Source: Strigamia acuminata (Eukaryota > Arthropoda > Chilopoda > Geophilomorpha > Linotaeniidae). Taken from it: a DNA stretch of 64,000 nucleotides. Location of the stretch: contig OX442314.1 in the NCBI GenBank assembly GCA_949358305.1, positions 31,173,118 through 31,237,117 of the forward strand, in the 5' to 3' direction. This document shows, one piece after another, positions 19,531 to 30,810 of the stretch. Position 1 is the first letter of the stretch; each line of letters begins with the position of its first letter. The notes beneath the pieces are model-generated. The model worked only from the letters and a program-made list of their open reading frames with translations, was not told where the DNA came from and did no database searches. The position numbers and the translations under genes are program-made.

Positions 19531-20023
19531 ATTACTCAACTTATAAATTTCATTCATAAGTTTATGTTATTCTTGCGAAATGATTTTATTAATATCTCAA
19601 AAACAGGACTTTTTTCATCCCGAACAGCTGAGTGCGTATGCGGGTGACTCAAAATAAATTTCATATTTCTGATGTGCGCAACAATTCTTTTTTAATGAAT
19701 TATCAAGAATAAAATATTATTTGGTTACAATAAAACAAACTTGGAACTTTACAACACTTAGCCTCATTTCTTCACACAATTATTATTTCAAATAACGGGA
19801 ATTTTAACATAATTTTTTGGTAAATTATTTCTTTTTAGCTTTTCATTAATGAATATTAAAAAAATTATTCTTTTTTAGGATCATCTCTTGATTTCCTTTT
19901 AAAACATGACTTTTCATATCACAAAATGCTTATTTAAATACTAAACAGAATACTTTTGAGTTTTCGTTAATTCTAACATTTTTTTTCTTAAATTCTTTTA
20001 AATTCGGAAATTAACTCCGCGAG

Positions 20024-23000
20024 TCACTTGACTTCCTCCTCATCTGACTCGGATCCTTCGCTCTCTTTCTTAAGAGTCTCACTGGACTCGCCGACTTCGG
20101 ACTTTTCTAGGGGAAGAAATTCCGCTGGTCTTCGGTCGATGACGAAATTGGGTCCTTCATCTATACCTTCTGCGGGTGGAGTTTTCGGCGCGTACTCCGG
20201 AGACCTTGGTTCATATTCTGGGGTCTTCTCAACTAACTCATAACTTTCTTCAATGACCTTCTTCGAAGCGTCGTATATCTCCGAAATGCAGGGGAGTCCG
20301 TAGAACCATGAAGGGTTTATTAATCCTCTTCCGTCGGTGTTGACTCTGTCAATTAACAGTGTCCATATGTGCTCCAGCACAGCAAAAGATTCGCCTCGAT
20401 TGGCGTTAAATATCAACTTCATCACATGGACAGCATAGTTGATATTCGAGGGATCGGTAGAGTCTGAGCGCATTTGTTCCGTGATTTTCTCGGCAATTCT
20501 AAAAAGTGTCGGAAAATAGTAGCTCACCTCGTATTCGAAGAGATGCGCTATTTTCGCTCCTGGTGGAGGGAAAAAGGGTTCCACAAGAAGTTCATTTTCG
20601 GCTTCTTTTTCGCTCTCCTTGGATACCGTTTGACATCCTTTATCGATGACTGTCGTACTCTGTGGTTTTCGGGAACTCTCTAGAGCTTCTGGCGGAATTC
20701 TCAGATCTTGCATTTCCCTTCCTAGTGGAGTGGTTATGGCGTTCAAGAACTCCGGGCTGATGTACGGCGATCTTCCGTCGCTGGAGAGGACAATTTTACA
20801 CTCCGGGCAAGTTGCCCACAACCTGGCCGGGGGAGGGTGAATTCCCATGACCACAAATGGCAGAAAGCTGGGGCGCCAAGGTTGGCCTTTGGGCCGCTTC
20901 TTTGTGCCCTCGCAATTGGAACATTGCGCCAGGTGGCCTCCGGTTCCCGATCCCGAGACCCACCCGACGGCGGAACAAAAAGGACATGGCACTTCGTCCT
21001 TCGAGAGTACCATATCATCATGTGGTTTTCCGTTCTCTTTATTTGAAAGGATGTGAGTGGCTTTCCATACCAAATCACCGACAGTATATTCACAAATGTG
21101 AAATTTATTTCTGTGAATCTTGTCGTGTCTCTCATAATTTGCTTGAATACGCAAATGCATCTCTTGATGTGCTCGACGTAAAATTCCAAGTAAATTATAT
21201 ACGTATTCTTCCGGGTTATTCTTGTCAAATGCATTTGCATGTTGAATGATCCGAGGATCAAAGGGAAGAGGTACATTTCTTCCTGTGTTCAATAAGAATG
21301 GCGTTGCGCCTGTAGCTTCTGATTTAGCCGTTCTCGAGGCAAATGCAAATTCGTTTAAGAATCTCGGCCAATGGGAGTGAATGTCTGAATAAAGAGCCAG
21401 CATTATTTTGATGTCTCTATTGGCCCTTTCCGTAGGATTGGCCTGAGCGTGATATGGACTCACATGAGCCATTCTGATGTTGTGTTTTTTACAAAACTCT
21501 TCATAAATCGTGGATATGAATTGGCTCCCGTTATCACTAACAATTTTCTTTGGGTATCCCCATCTATGAATCACTTCTCCTAACCTATTCACAATAGATT
21601 CACTAGATGCCTTACTTAAAGGGAATAATTCTACCCATTTAGTACATTGATCTATAATTACTAATACAAATCTGTATTGGTTTCTTCCTGTCGGTTTGGG
21701 ACCCATTAAATCAATGCAGATTACTTCCCACGGGTAAGACATGTTATGAGGAGTGTAACTCGCTCTATGCTTTTTATGTTGACAGGGCTTGTATTGCTGG
21801 CAATGAATACAACTTCGGACGTAATTGCGAGTATCTTTATTCATCTTCGGCCAGTAATATATAAGTTTTGCTCGTTCGAGCGTCTTACTCATCCCTGCAT
21901 GTCCACTTAATGGATGTCCGTGACAGGCAAACAGTACTCTTCGTACTAATGACGGTGGAATGACAGCTTTAAATCCGTTTCCAGAGTCATTCAATTCCTC
22001 TTCAAACGTTGGTTTGAAATAAATCAGCATTTCATTACCATTTTCTTCTTGAAAATCTAATTGGTAACCTTGGACTGCTTTCATCCATTCTTTAGTTTTC
22101 TTAAACTTTCTTTGTTCGATTTCATCTCGTTTCAGATGATCGATTATTATTCTACACTCTTTGTCGGCTAGTTGAGCTTCTATAATTTCTTCTCGAGTCG
22201 GTGGAACTTCCTTTAAAACTTCCGTTAAAGCACTAAATAGTGTTTCTTCTGTAGCTTCATCCATTTTCTCCCCCTTTTCCAAAGTATTGTATAATAATTT
22301 GGAATAATCGAAATGAAGCTGCACATTCGTTAGAAATTGGCAATCTTCTTTATTATTCCTTCGAATAATTTCTCGATTTCCGTCCCATTCTGGCCAGAAT
22401 TGAGTAATCTCGATTGGCTCACAATAATCATTCTCTGGAATGTCTTCGATCTCCAAAGGCGCTCTCGAGAAGGCGTCGGCAACTTGGTTCTGGGTACCCC
22501 GTCGATATTTAATCTTAAAGGCGCCACATTGAAGTTTAATTGCCCAACGACCAAATCGTCCCGATGGTTCTGGTGTTCCCATCAGCCATTTTAATGCTTC
22601 GGCGTCTGATTCCAAAGTAAATGTCGTATATTCGATATACGGTCGGAATTTGTCGACTGCCCACACTACTGCTAAACACTCGAGTTCGGGTGTTGAGTAG
22701 CGTACTTCTGCCCCTCGTAAGACTCGACTAGCATAAGCTACGGGTCTAGGAGTCATGATCATTTCTCTTTTTCCTTCATCGAAGAATTCTACATCTTGGC
22801 ATAACACACTACCAAGTCCATCATGTGATGCGTCTGTCAAGATTACGAATGGTTTCATCATATCTGGCATTAACAAAACTTGTGTTTCGTCACATAAAAT
22901 ATTTTTTATTGTTTCAAAAGCTTTCTCTTGTTCTTCTCCCCATTCGAACACTGCTTTATCATGCATCATGCTAGTTAGAGGCCTAGCAATTTTTGCATGT

Positions 23001-24097
23001 TCGGGAATAAATTTCCGGAAGAAATTTGACAAGCCATGAAATCGTTGAATATCCTTGGAATTCTTAGGAGTTGGATATTTCCTAACGGATACTATCTTGT
23101 CTGGGTCAGGTGCTAATCCGGTTGGAGTTATCAAATGACCCAAAAATTTGAGTGTAGTTTTTCCAAATTTTGATTTTTCCTTGTTTACTGATAAGTTGGC
23201 CTTATCTAGTCTTTTCAACACATCTTTGATATGTTCCAGATGTTTCTCCCAAGTGGTGGAGAAGATTATCACGTCGTCCAAATAGACTAACGCGTGTTTG
23301 TATAATGCTTCGCCCATCACTCGTTCCATTAAGAACTGAAATGTACACGGCGCATTGCAAAGACCAAAAGGCATGCGGACAAATTGGTAATTGCCTTTCG
23401 GAGTATAAAAGGCTGTTTTCTGTCTATCTTCCTCGTCCATCTCGACCTGATAATAACCTTTGGTAAGGTCAAGAGACGTGAAATATTTTGCCTGATTTGT
23501 ATTGTGGAGTAACAAATCAATACTTGGCATTTGTATGGCGTTGATTTCGGTGATTGCATTCAACCACCGATAATCGATACATAAACGATAAGTACCATTT
23601 GGTTTGGCTACGATCACTGGATGACTTATGTAAGGTCCAGTAGCTCTTTCGATCAAATTATCCGCTTCTAATTCTTCTACTAATTTAGTCATAATGGCTA
23701 TTTTAGCAGGGTTATACATTCGAAATGGTTGTTTTTTCCATGTTACATCCTTTTTAAAGGTGATCTTATGCTTTATTATGTTAGTACATCCGACTTTATC
23801 TCTAAAGACGTTCTTAACACTAGCAATTACTTCGCGTAATTTACTTTTTTCCTCATCTGAACAGTCACAATCCTTTACCAGCAATTCTTCCCAATTATCT
23901 GGCGTGTGTGTGGCTGTTGCGTTGTCAGTCAACACTTGTACTCGAGCTAAATTACAATTTAACTCGTCAGTTTCGTAGGGTGCAGTCCAGTCGGACTTGC
24001 TGTCGCAAGTAAATACAGCTCGTGCTGGATTTAAATTAATTTTGGTTCGGCGCATAAAATTATGTCCGATAATTAATCCACACACATTATTATCCAA
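20024..24097 (-). CDS. pol: Element 1 Pol: RT, RNase H, integrase and novel C-terminal extension
   Basis: An open frame of 1,357 codons, in the same frame as the protease upstream but separated from it by one TAA (24137-24139). RT: L-C-I-D-Y-R-W-L-N, M-P-F-G-L-C-N-A-P, catalytic Y-L-D-D at 272-275. RNase H: L-T-D-A-S-H-D-G. Integrase: H-G-H-P-L-S-G-H and C-I-H-C zinc module; D-L-M-G, S-D-N-G and P-T-E-R-A give the DDE triad. After G-D-L-V-W-K the expected GPY/F module is absent. Instead about 320 residues follow (from about 1038) with three C-x2-C pairs (C-P-F-C, C-S-N-C, C-P-E-C), a helical middle and a very acidic tail ending S-E-S-D-E-E-E. The extension is not one I know from Ty3 elements. 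Confidence 0.93.
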   Translation of the reverse strand: MDNNVCGLIIGHNFMRRTKINLNPARAVFTCDSKSDWTAPYETDELNCNLARVQVLTDNATATHTPDNWEELLVKDCDCSDEEKSKLREVIASVKNVFRDKVGCTNIIKHKITFKKDVTWKKQPFRMYNPAKIAIMTKLVEELEADNLIERATGPYISHPVIVAKPNGTYRLCIDYRWLNAITEINAIQMPSIDLLLHNTNQAKYFTSLDLTKGYYQVEMDEEDRQKTAFYTPKGNYQFVRMPFGLCNAPCTFQFLMERVMGEALYKHALVYLDDVIIFSTTWEKHLEHIKDVLKRLDKANLSVNKEKSKFGKTTLKFLGHLITPTGLAPDPDKIVSVRKYPTPKNSKDIQRFHGLSNFFRKFIPEHAKIARPLTSMMHDKAVFEWGEEQEKAFETIKNILCDETQVLLMPDMMKPFVILTDASHDGLGSVLCQDVEFFDEGKREMIMTPRPVAYASRVLRGAEVRYSTPELECLAVVWAVDKFRPYIEYTTFTLESDAEALKWLMGTPEPSGRFGRWAIKLQCGAFKIKYRRGTQNQVADAFSRAPLEIEDIPENDYCEPIEITQFWPEWDGNREIIRRNNKEDCQFLTNVQLHFDYSKLLYNTLEKGEKMDEATEETLFSALTEVLKEVPPTREEIIEAQLADKECRIIIDHLKRDEIEQRKFKKTKEWMKAVQGYQLDFQEENGNEMLIYFKPTFEEELNDSGNGFKAVIPPSLVRRVLFACHGHPLSGHAGMSKTLERAKLIYYWPKMNKDTRNYVRSCIHCQQYKPCQHKKHRASYTPHNMSYPWEVICIDLMGPKPTGRNQYRFVLVIIDQCTKWVELFPLSKASSESIVNRLGEVIHRWGYPKKIVSDNGSQFISTIYEEFCKKHNIRMAHVSPYHAQANPTERANRDIKIMLALYSDIHSHWPRFLNEFAFASRTAKSEATGATPFLLNTGRNVPLPFDPRIIQHANAFDKNNPEEYVYNLLGILRRAHQEMHLRIQANYERHDKIHRNKFHICEYTVGDLVWKATHILSNKENGKPHDDMVLSKDEVPCPFCSAVGWVSGSGTGGHLAQCSNCEGTKKRPKGQPWRPSFLPFVVMGIHPPPARLWATCPECKIVLSSDGRSPYISPEFLNAITTPLGREMQDLRIPPEALESSRKPQSTTVIDKGCQTVSKESEKEAENELLVEPFFPPPGAKIAHLFEYEVSYYFPTLFRIAEKITEQMRSDSTDPSNINYAVHVMKLIFNANRGESFAVLEHIWTLLIDRVNTDGRGLINPSWFYGLPCISEIYDASKKVIEESYELVEKTPEYEPRSPEYAPKTPPAEGIDEGPNFVIDRRPAEFLPLEKSEVGESSETLKKESEGSESDEEEVK

Positions 24098-24136
24098 AAT
24101 GATAAAATTTATCGGTGTGAATTCTGCTCCATTGAA

Positions 24137-24850
24137 TTAATATTGTACACATTGTACACATTGTACACACAAAGTAATTTGTCCTAGTGGAATATGAGTA
24201 ACTCCAACTGCACAAACTCTCATGTGTTTTGGACAATCTTGTATGAAATCGGGAGATGCACAAGTTTTACTTAGTAATTGCAACCCAATAAAACACTGTG
24301 TGGCTCCTGAGTCCATCAAAGCATTATAGGTGAGTCCACCTATTGTAATTTTCATTCGGGGGTCGTCGATGTGATTTCCCAATTTATTAATTCGTTCGAT
24401 GCCATCTTTTCGTTTTAACTGATTCTCGTTAATGTAAGATTTTAATCTCGCAAATCTGGAGGATTTGGAGTCGGGATTCAAATTATCAATCATTGATTGT
24501 AAATTCTCGAATACTCCTCCACTAGAACTGGTGGATTCATCACGAATATTAAGATTGGATGTATCTTGTATCAATCTAGCTAAAGATTTGTCCCCCTTAT
24601 CTAGAGAAAACAGGTCGTCGTGAAAATTCAAGAACGGGTTTGTTGTCTCCTCTGCCGGAAAAGGTGTATTTGATGCGATTTTAAACTTGTAATTCCAGTT
24701 TCTTTTCCGTGTCTTCCGGTTGGGACGAGCACGCTTAATTTCTTTATCTTGAATAGTTAAATTATCCAAAGTTTCGGAAAGTACTTGTTCTAAGTCTGGT
24801 GGTAAAATTCCTTCGGAATTAATGATAGGGGGCTCGAGGACCCCCGCCAC
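24137..24850 (-). CDS. Element 1 protease region, read by -1 frameshift from gag
   Basis: This frame is entered from gag by -1 slippage just before the gag stop. About 237 codons: a charged linker with an R-K-T-R-K-R-N-W basic patch, then a retropepsin with active site D-S-G-A (L-M-D-S-G-A-T-Q). It ends at a TAA (24137) right after three tandem copies of a 9-bp unit (TGTACAATG) that encode C-V-Q. Beyond the TAA the same frame continues into RT without another stop, so PR and RT were probably one polyprotein. The expansion and the stop look like recent damage. Confidence 0.8.
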   Translation of the reverse strand: MAGVLEPPIINSEGILPPDLEQVLSETLDNLTIQDKEIKRARPNRKTRKRNWNYKFKIASNTPFPAEETTNPFLNFHDDLFSLDKGDKSLARLIQDTSNLNIRDESTSSSGGVFENLQSMIDNLNPDSKSSRFARLKSYINENQLKRKDGIERINKLGNHIDDPRMKITIGGLTYNALMDSGATQCFIGLQLLSKTCASPDFIQDCPKHMRVCAVGVTHIPLGQITLCVQCVQCVQY

Positions 24851-27186
24851 TAGTTTTTTGGAACCGGTGGGGTTTCAGTAATTGGTGCCGTAGTAGCGTT
24901 CTTCGGGTCTAAGAATTTACTAAATAAATCCGACACTGTCTTACTTATCGTTGTTTGCATACTGTTATTCATATCAGTTTTTAACTCTTCCATTTTTTGA
25001 TCAATAGCTTCGGCAGTTACCCAATTTTGGCGTGGTCGCTTAAATTCGTTCGGCTGCTGATTAGCGCCATTGTTATTGGAATTATTATTTCCAGGGAAAT
25101 TATTGCTAAATTTTCGCTTTGGAAGCAGAGGACATTCTCTTTTGAAATGACCTGGTTGTTTACAATGAAAACATTTCCCTGTCTGATTTTCCGACATGGC
25201 ACATAATAAGTTATCCATTGATACATTATTCTCCGTTAATTCATTGACTTCGATCGTTTCTTCTTCCGACTCTATTTCCATCATTTGAGTGGATCGAGCA
25301 GAAGGTCTCGTATTTTTGGTATCTTTAGAATACTTCTGGTTGTTAGATACTACTTTATCAATTTCTTTGGAATTCTCTGTACGAATCCTTTGAGGTTCAA
25401 AGAGAGCTCTATTCGTTCGTACGAATTGGAAAATTTTATCTACTGAATCGCTCCTGTATAGATTTCGATCGATTAATCTATTGTAACTTGTCCAATTCAA
25501 GTTGTCGAAAAGTGTGGCAACATTTCCTCTTTCGGAGTACGATCCTTGGGCTTTAGTGAATCTGACTAGAAATTCATATAAAGGTTCATCGTCTCCTTGG
25601 ATTACTTTTCGTAAATTTCGGAGTCGAGTAGTTGGAATCATGTCGAATTCTTCACGAAATAATTCTACGAAGGTTTCTCAGTTGGTAAACTTGGTTTTAT
25701 TCTCGTCATACCATTGTTGGGCTAATCCGGACAAATAGGTGGGAATACCTTGATTAACCATTTCGTCCAGAGTTAATCCCTTTGAAATAGCTACAGTTTT
25801 AGCTACTGATAAAAATTTATCTATATCCTCCTGTTTTCCATCGAAAACTGGAAGGTCTTGTCCTTTGAAAAAGACTTTACTGGGTCCTGGATTATTAGAT
25901 CGTTGCGGCCCAGCTGTTTGTTGAGTTTGAACGAATGTATCTATTCGACTATCCAATTGTTTTTGGAATTGGGCGGCCATATTTTGTTGCATTTTCAAAA
26001 TATAGTCAAGTGAAATATTAGTTCCGTCAGAGGGAAGTCTAGTTTCTGTAGAACTTTCTGCCGAGGAATGTGAACTTGGAATGTCATCGGTAGATGCACG
26101 TGACGGATTTGTCTGGTCTCGGGGTTCACTACCATGGCTAGCCCGAGTGGACGCCGCGAGATTTAGCCGGATGCTTTCCTGTAAGGTTTTCTCCCGCTTG
26201 CGTTGATTGTCTTCAATTCTGTTCACTTCCGCCCACTTCTTATTGTATTGATCTTGTTGCTTTTGGAACTTTTCATCGTGTTCCTGTCGCCATTGAGCCC
26301 GTAATTGATCAATTAGAATTTTATCGTTTTTGTCTATTGACTTACGAACTTCGTTTTGATTGACAACTTCTCCTTCAAGTTTATCTTGGCGAATCTTTTC
26401 GTCGTTAATCTGTTTTTGATTAGTTGCTTCCAGCCTAATTCGTTCCTTTTCTACTTCGTCTAATCTCGATTGTTCTTGTCGAGTTTGAGGTAAGACTGGA
26501 GATGGTAGTGAAGATAATTTCCGTCGAATGGCGGATTTATTGCCTCGCCCTCTAGGGGTTTGTTTGACAAAATGTCTCGTCCCATTCTCCGTATAAATAT
26601 GTGGATTGGGCTGCTTTTTAGCATTTTCAGGTTGAAAAGTTGAAAAATTGGATCCTCCTATCTCCGAAATACTTGGAGTATTGTGGCAACTGGCGTTGCT
26701 GGAGTGAGGAGTTCTATTTCCTAAACTGGACTGATCAAGCGATTCCTTGCTTGATGTTCAAAATAACTCTCGAATATCTTGGTTACGAACCGACGGAGTT
26801 TTAATTCTTGCTTGATCTCCCAACTTACGTTGTGGAGTTTTAGATCGTGATCTGTTTTCTTCAGGCAGATCTTTTGGTGAAGGGGTTGGGTCCTTTCCAA
26901 AATTATGGTGCGCCGAGCTCACCTTCGAAAGTTCTGCTCGTTTTTCCGGGGTTGGATTAATACGTATGTTACGTAACGCCTGCTTCGTCACAAATTCAGA
27001 AGCTTCGATTATGGTTTTGAACTGAGTTCTATCTAGTTCGTAATGCGTACAAAACTGTGTGAGTTCATCGGGAATCATTTCCGTTTGGTCACAAAGTTTT
27101 ACATAACTTGAATCCAAGCTAACTATTTCTTCTACGGCCTTTTCTTCAGCCACTTTTTCTTCGTTAGGAAGATTGTTTGGATCCAT
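24850..27186 (-). pseudogene. gag: Element 1 gag with two in-frame TGA codons
   Basis: One frame from the ATG at 27186 to TAG at 24850-24852 (about 778 codons), interrupted by TGA at 26758-26760 and 25678-25680. N-terminal acidic part and a Q-F-C-T-H-Y-E-L-D segment are followed, after the first TGA, by a long coiled coil rich in Lys, Glu and Gln. The capsid domain begins at F-D-G-K-Q. The second TGA lies where element 2's gag has Trp (N-W). The CCHC knuckle is C-F-H-C-K-Q-P-G-H-F-K-R-E-C. An Asn-rich tail leads to the slippery site. As it stands no full-length Gag can be made without readthrough. Confidence 0.87.
24853..24859 (-). promoter_or_regulatory. -1 ribosomal frameshift heptamer A-AAA-AAC
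   Basis: On the minus strand the gag frame reads CCA AAA AAC TAG. The heptamer A AAA AAC immediately precedes the stop, and slipping back one base enters the protease frame exactly. This is a classical retroviral-type slippery sequence. I did not confirm a downstream pseudoknot, although the following GC-rich stretch (GTGGCGGGGGTCC) could pair. Confidence 0.7.
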
Positions 27187-28156
27187 TTTATAAAAATATA
27201 ATTGAATCTGTCTTTAAAATAATTAGCGATGGGAAAACTTCGAATCGTAACTAGAATCGGTTGGTGCGGTCAGAATAGTTACTGTAGCACGTCTCGTAAG
27301 TCTGGTCTGGAAGCGAATGATCAATAACTGATCTGATCCTTCTTTAATAGTAGGGGGCTGGGGATCCCTAGATCTCCTAGCTCCTGATTGGCTGATTCAA
27401 TATCAACCACAAAATGTCAGACGTAGTATGTTCGTTTAACAGTTCTCTTCTAAGTCCGTTCCTTTCGAAATCTTAGAATTTACCGATAACATAAAATTCT
27501 TTCGAGAGATATTTCGTAAATATTTTCCCAAATTTTGTATGAAATAAAATAAATTCATTTCAACTCTTGTAAATTGTTTCCAATTATTGTAACTTTTCTT
27601 AAAGACTGGACTTTACTTCGAAATTCCATTTTTCTGCAAGATTTTTCTTTTTCTTGCGATTCGTAAAACATGTTTAGACTTGTCTTTTTACTTTTATCTT
27701 TTTAAGAATAAAGCAAATATCTAAATATACTTCTTCTACGAATTCTTGTTATTTCCAATTCTCCGAATTTTTTGAACAACTTCGATTAAAACTTATCTCA
27801 ACATCATGTGATAGATCTTAACAGTAATTTGTTGCAATTCTTTCGTGTAGAATTTGAATTATTCATTTTCCTCGAGAAAATTCACTTTTTTAATTCTATC
27901 GAGTTAATTGCAAATCCTAATCTTCAGTGGAACTTTCACATGTGAGATTAGTTGGTAGTCTTCGAGATCCCTTAAATTTTCGAGCGAAAATAATGAAGGA
28001 AAATCCACTACGTAATTCTATTTCATCAGTTTACTTTTCTTCGTACGGAGATATAAACTGAAAATCTAATTGTCTGTTCTTTAACTAATCTTTTTAGTTA
28101 AAAAATTTATCTCCAATATTCACTGTTGTAATTCAATCGAATTTAATTGCAACCTA
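27187..28156 (-). other. Element 1 5' untranslated leader
   Basis: About 970 bp between PBS and gag ATG. AT-rich with many short runs. No ORF of note. Its length matches the roughly 1.06-kb leader of element 2. Confidence 0.6.
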
Positions 28157-28175
28157 ATCTCGGTGGGACCTCCAC
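28157..28175 (-). other. Element 1 primer binding site (tRNA-Gln type)
   Basis: The minus strand reads TGGAGGTCCCACCGAGATT, two bases after the LTR end. It complements an insect tRNA-Gln 3' end (AATCTCGGTGGGACCT plus CCA), as I recall it. Element 2 has the same PBS. Confidence 0.72.
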
Positions 28176-28177
28176 GT

Positions 28178-29933
28178 GTGACGGTGACGACCACAACTCC
28201 CATTTAACAATGGTACCGGGAAGAGATCGCAATAAATAAACAGTGAATACAATACGAGATAAATACAAGACAGTTTATTGTTGGCAAACAATATGCAGTG
28301 AGCTAAATTATACATAAGACTAATGCCAACATTTGGCAAGTTAAATCAGCTATTAAACTATACAAAGAATTAGCCAACTGGCCCTAGAATAATATCACTA
28401 CGGGTCTGGAATATGGGAGCGGTTTCCCCATCGCTCGACCTGATTATAGATGTCATCTTAAGCCGGATGGCTGTGTCCTGGAGTCCGATATGGCTTCGCT
28501 GGTTTCCTTGGTTCGCTGTGTAAATTATCGCACGTCGATAAATCGAATGATCTGAGCATTGCGGTTGACTTTGTCTGCACCGCCACAACTTTGGGAGGAT
28601 ATTGGTGTAAGTAAATGTATTCATTTACTTATCAATATTCCGCTTATGAATTATATTTAATTCATATCGTTGTGAATTCTTATTTAGATATTTTGTGGAT
28701 AAGTTGTCGTCAACTTATCGGTTACATTTGCGTCTTTGATGTAATCGTGATCGTAATTAAGTCTTCTGACTTGGTTAATCAACTTGTCGCCAAGTTAATA
28801 TTTAGCTGTTATAAATAAAATGAAGATTAGGCTTCCCGTCGCAACACACAATTGCCATCGAAAGAAAATATACGCCTTGCAATGCAGAACGGTATCAAGC
28901 GTCCCCTGCGTCGCGACACGGTCGTTCGTCTGGCGATTGACGGTATCACGTACACAGGAGTCGATAGCTCGCGGCTCCGCACAGCAGTATAATCTCTCGC
29001 GGTACTAATAATAGACCGACTACTTTGGCATCGAATACCATGAGAATCAGCTTGCCAAACACTTGGTGCTACTCGTGGTTACTGTAAAACAGACTGCTTT
29101 GGCACCATCCGGTGAAGGAACTAATTCTCAACAGCAACGATGCTACTTGCGGTAACGGAATACGTTCATACCGAGAAAGACCACATGGTCCTGTCCGGAG
29201 GATACTGAATTGCACAACGGCGGGTTCTCCTTCGGCGTCGCAACCGTAAACTGTAACATTTATGCAACATAATGATCCCAGCACTTCGACTTCAATTGCC
29301 GGCGGTGGCATGATTCTGTAGAATCATGCAACGGTTCTTTGTGAATAAATCAACAAAGAACCAAAAGGTTTTTTTACGTGAACAACGAATCATATTTCTT
29401 AAGTAACAATACCAAACAGAAAATAATCAAACAGAGCTGCTGAATGGCCGGTTGTTTGGGTTTATATAACCTGACTGGATTAGGGATTAATCCAATCAAC
29501 CAACTGGAACATGGGTTCCACGAATCCCTCCAATCTCGTATCACCGGAAGTGGATACTGAGGAGCAATATGCTAATTCACACCACAACCGGAACTGGATA
29601 CCCAGGACCGGAAATGGATCCACCAATCACATCGATCGGTTGATTGATGGAATATCAAATCTCCATTTCTGCTGAACTAGAGATTCCCATCACTTAGTGT
29701 GAACAATAATCATTAATATATATATTTATATTAATCCTGATAAAGTGTCGTTTCATACAAATAAATATATTCTTATATTTATTTACCAGTTTCTTAACTC
29801 GCAATTCGAATTTACCGCTGAATTATAATCGCGCCATCTAGTGGCGACTCGGAGCATTGACAAATGCGGGTTTCGCCGAAAACACTTAAAATTCGGCCGT
29901 GTTATTAATAAATAGCACTTATAAACCGTCATA
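28178..29933 (-). repeat. Element 1 5' LTR
   Basis: The 1,756-bp partner of 17763-19519. Visible differences are a one-base indel in the first 60 bp and a G/A substitution near 28772/18358. The TSD AGGA follows at 29934-29937. Confidence 0.95.
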
Positions 29934-29937
29934 AGGA

Positions 29938-30808
29938 GAAAGTGCAGGAGTAAACAACGAATTTGGATGGTTGGATCAAGTGGTATCGGTCAACAGATGA
30001 AAAGGAGAGAAGAGAAAAAAAAAAAAGAAAAAAAAAGGGGAGAGAAAGAAGGAAAGGGAAAAACTATTAACGGTTGTAGTTTGAATAATCTTTTTTAAAA
30101 AAAAAAAAATTCAGGTTTTAATGGGTGATTGGATTTTAATTGGGAATTGGGTGCCGGAATTCATTAACTTGGTTATTGTGGTTACATTGTAGATTTATTT
30201 ATGGGGTTTTGCATAACGACGGGATAATGTTTACTTATGCAACGTTCTCGTTTGGAGGTGATGGTGAGGTTCATGTTTCTTTTCAAGTGGTGAGAGGAGG
30301 AGGGAGGAGAGCTATGGATGTTTGAGTTGTAAATATCAGGTTCACTGACCTGGGAAAGCGGTTGTGCAAGCGGTGGTGTTTTCACCAATTGATTCAGTGG
30401 ATTTGATGGGATTGAAGTTTTAGTTAATTTTGGAGGGAGAAAGAAACGTGAGTGTAGTTTAATAAGTTTGGACTGGGAAAAAATATATATAAAAAAAAAA
30501 AAATTTTTTTTTGGGGGTAATACATTAATTTGGGCTGTGATAAATTAATGGATTCAATAAAATAAATAAATTGATTAATTAATAAATTTTTCGAGTTTTA
30601 ATGGATTATGATTTAGAAGGAAGCAAGATTACGATTTCTTCACAAGTGGTTTGGGAAGGGGGGATCAGGGAGTTGCGGATGCCGGGTCGGGTGGAGGCGC
30701 GGGTGTCGGGTTTTCAAACTCGTGTAAATTACGAGATGCAACTTGATAAACTTCATTGGAATCGCCGGTGAAGAAAAAAAAAGAAAATAATAATTATATG
30801 TGTGTATA
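29938..30808. other. Continuation of the locus interrupted by element 1
   Basis: Purine-rich runs (A/G at 30000-30060, poly-A near 30100 and 30495) and short open frames, including a Pro-rich minus-strand frame at 30640-30720. I recognise no gene. Before element 1 inserted, this sequence lay directly upstream of the spliced gene at 16290-17608. Confidence 0.45.
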
Positions 30809-30810
30809 TA

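Larger units (their letters stand above)
17763..29933 (-). mobile_element. Element 1: 12.2-kb Ty3/gypsy retrotransposon
   Basis: Bounded by 1,757- and 1,756-bp LTRs and the 4-bp target duplication AGGA (17759-17762 and 29934-29937). In sense orientation (minus strand) the order is 5' LTR, tRNA-Gln-type PBS, gag with two TGA stops, -1 slippery site, protease, RT, RNase H, integrase, cysteine-rich extension, PPT, 3' LTR. I see one indel and at least one substitution between the LTRs, so insertion was very recent. It lies about 150 bp upstream of the ATG of the spliced gene at 16290-17608, where it would disturb that promoter. Confidence 0.95.
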
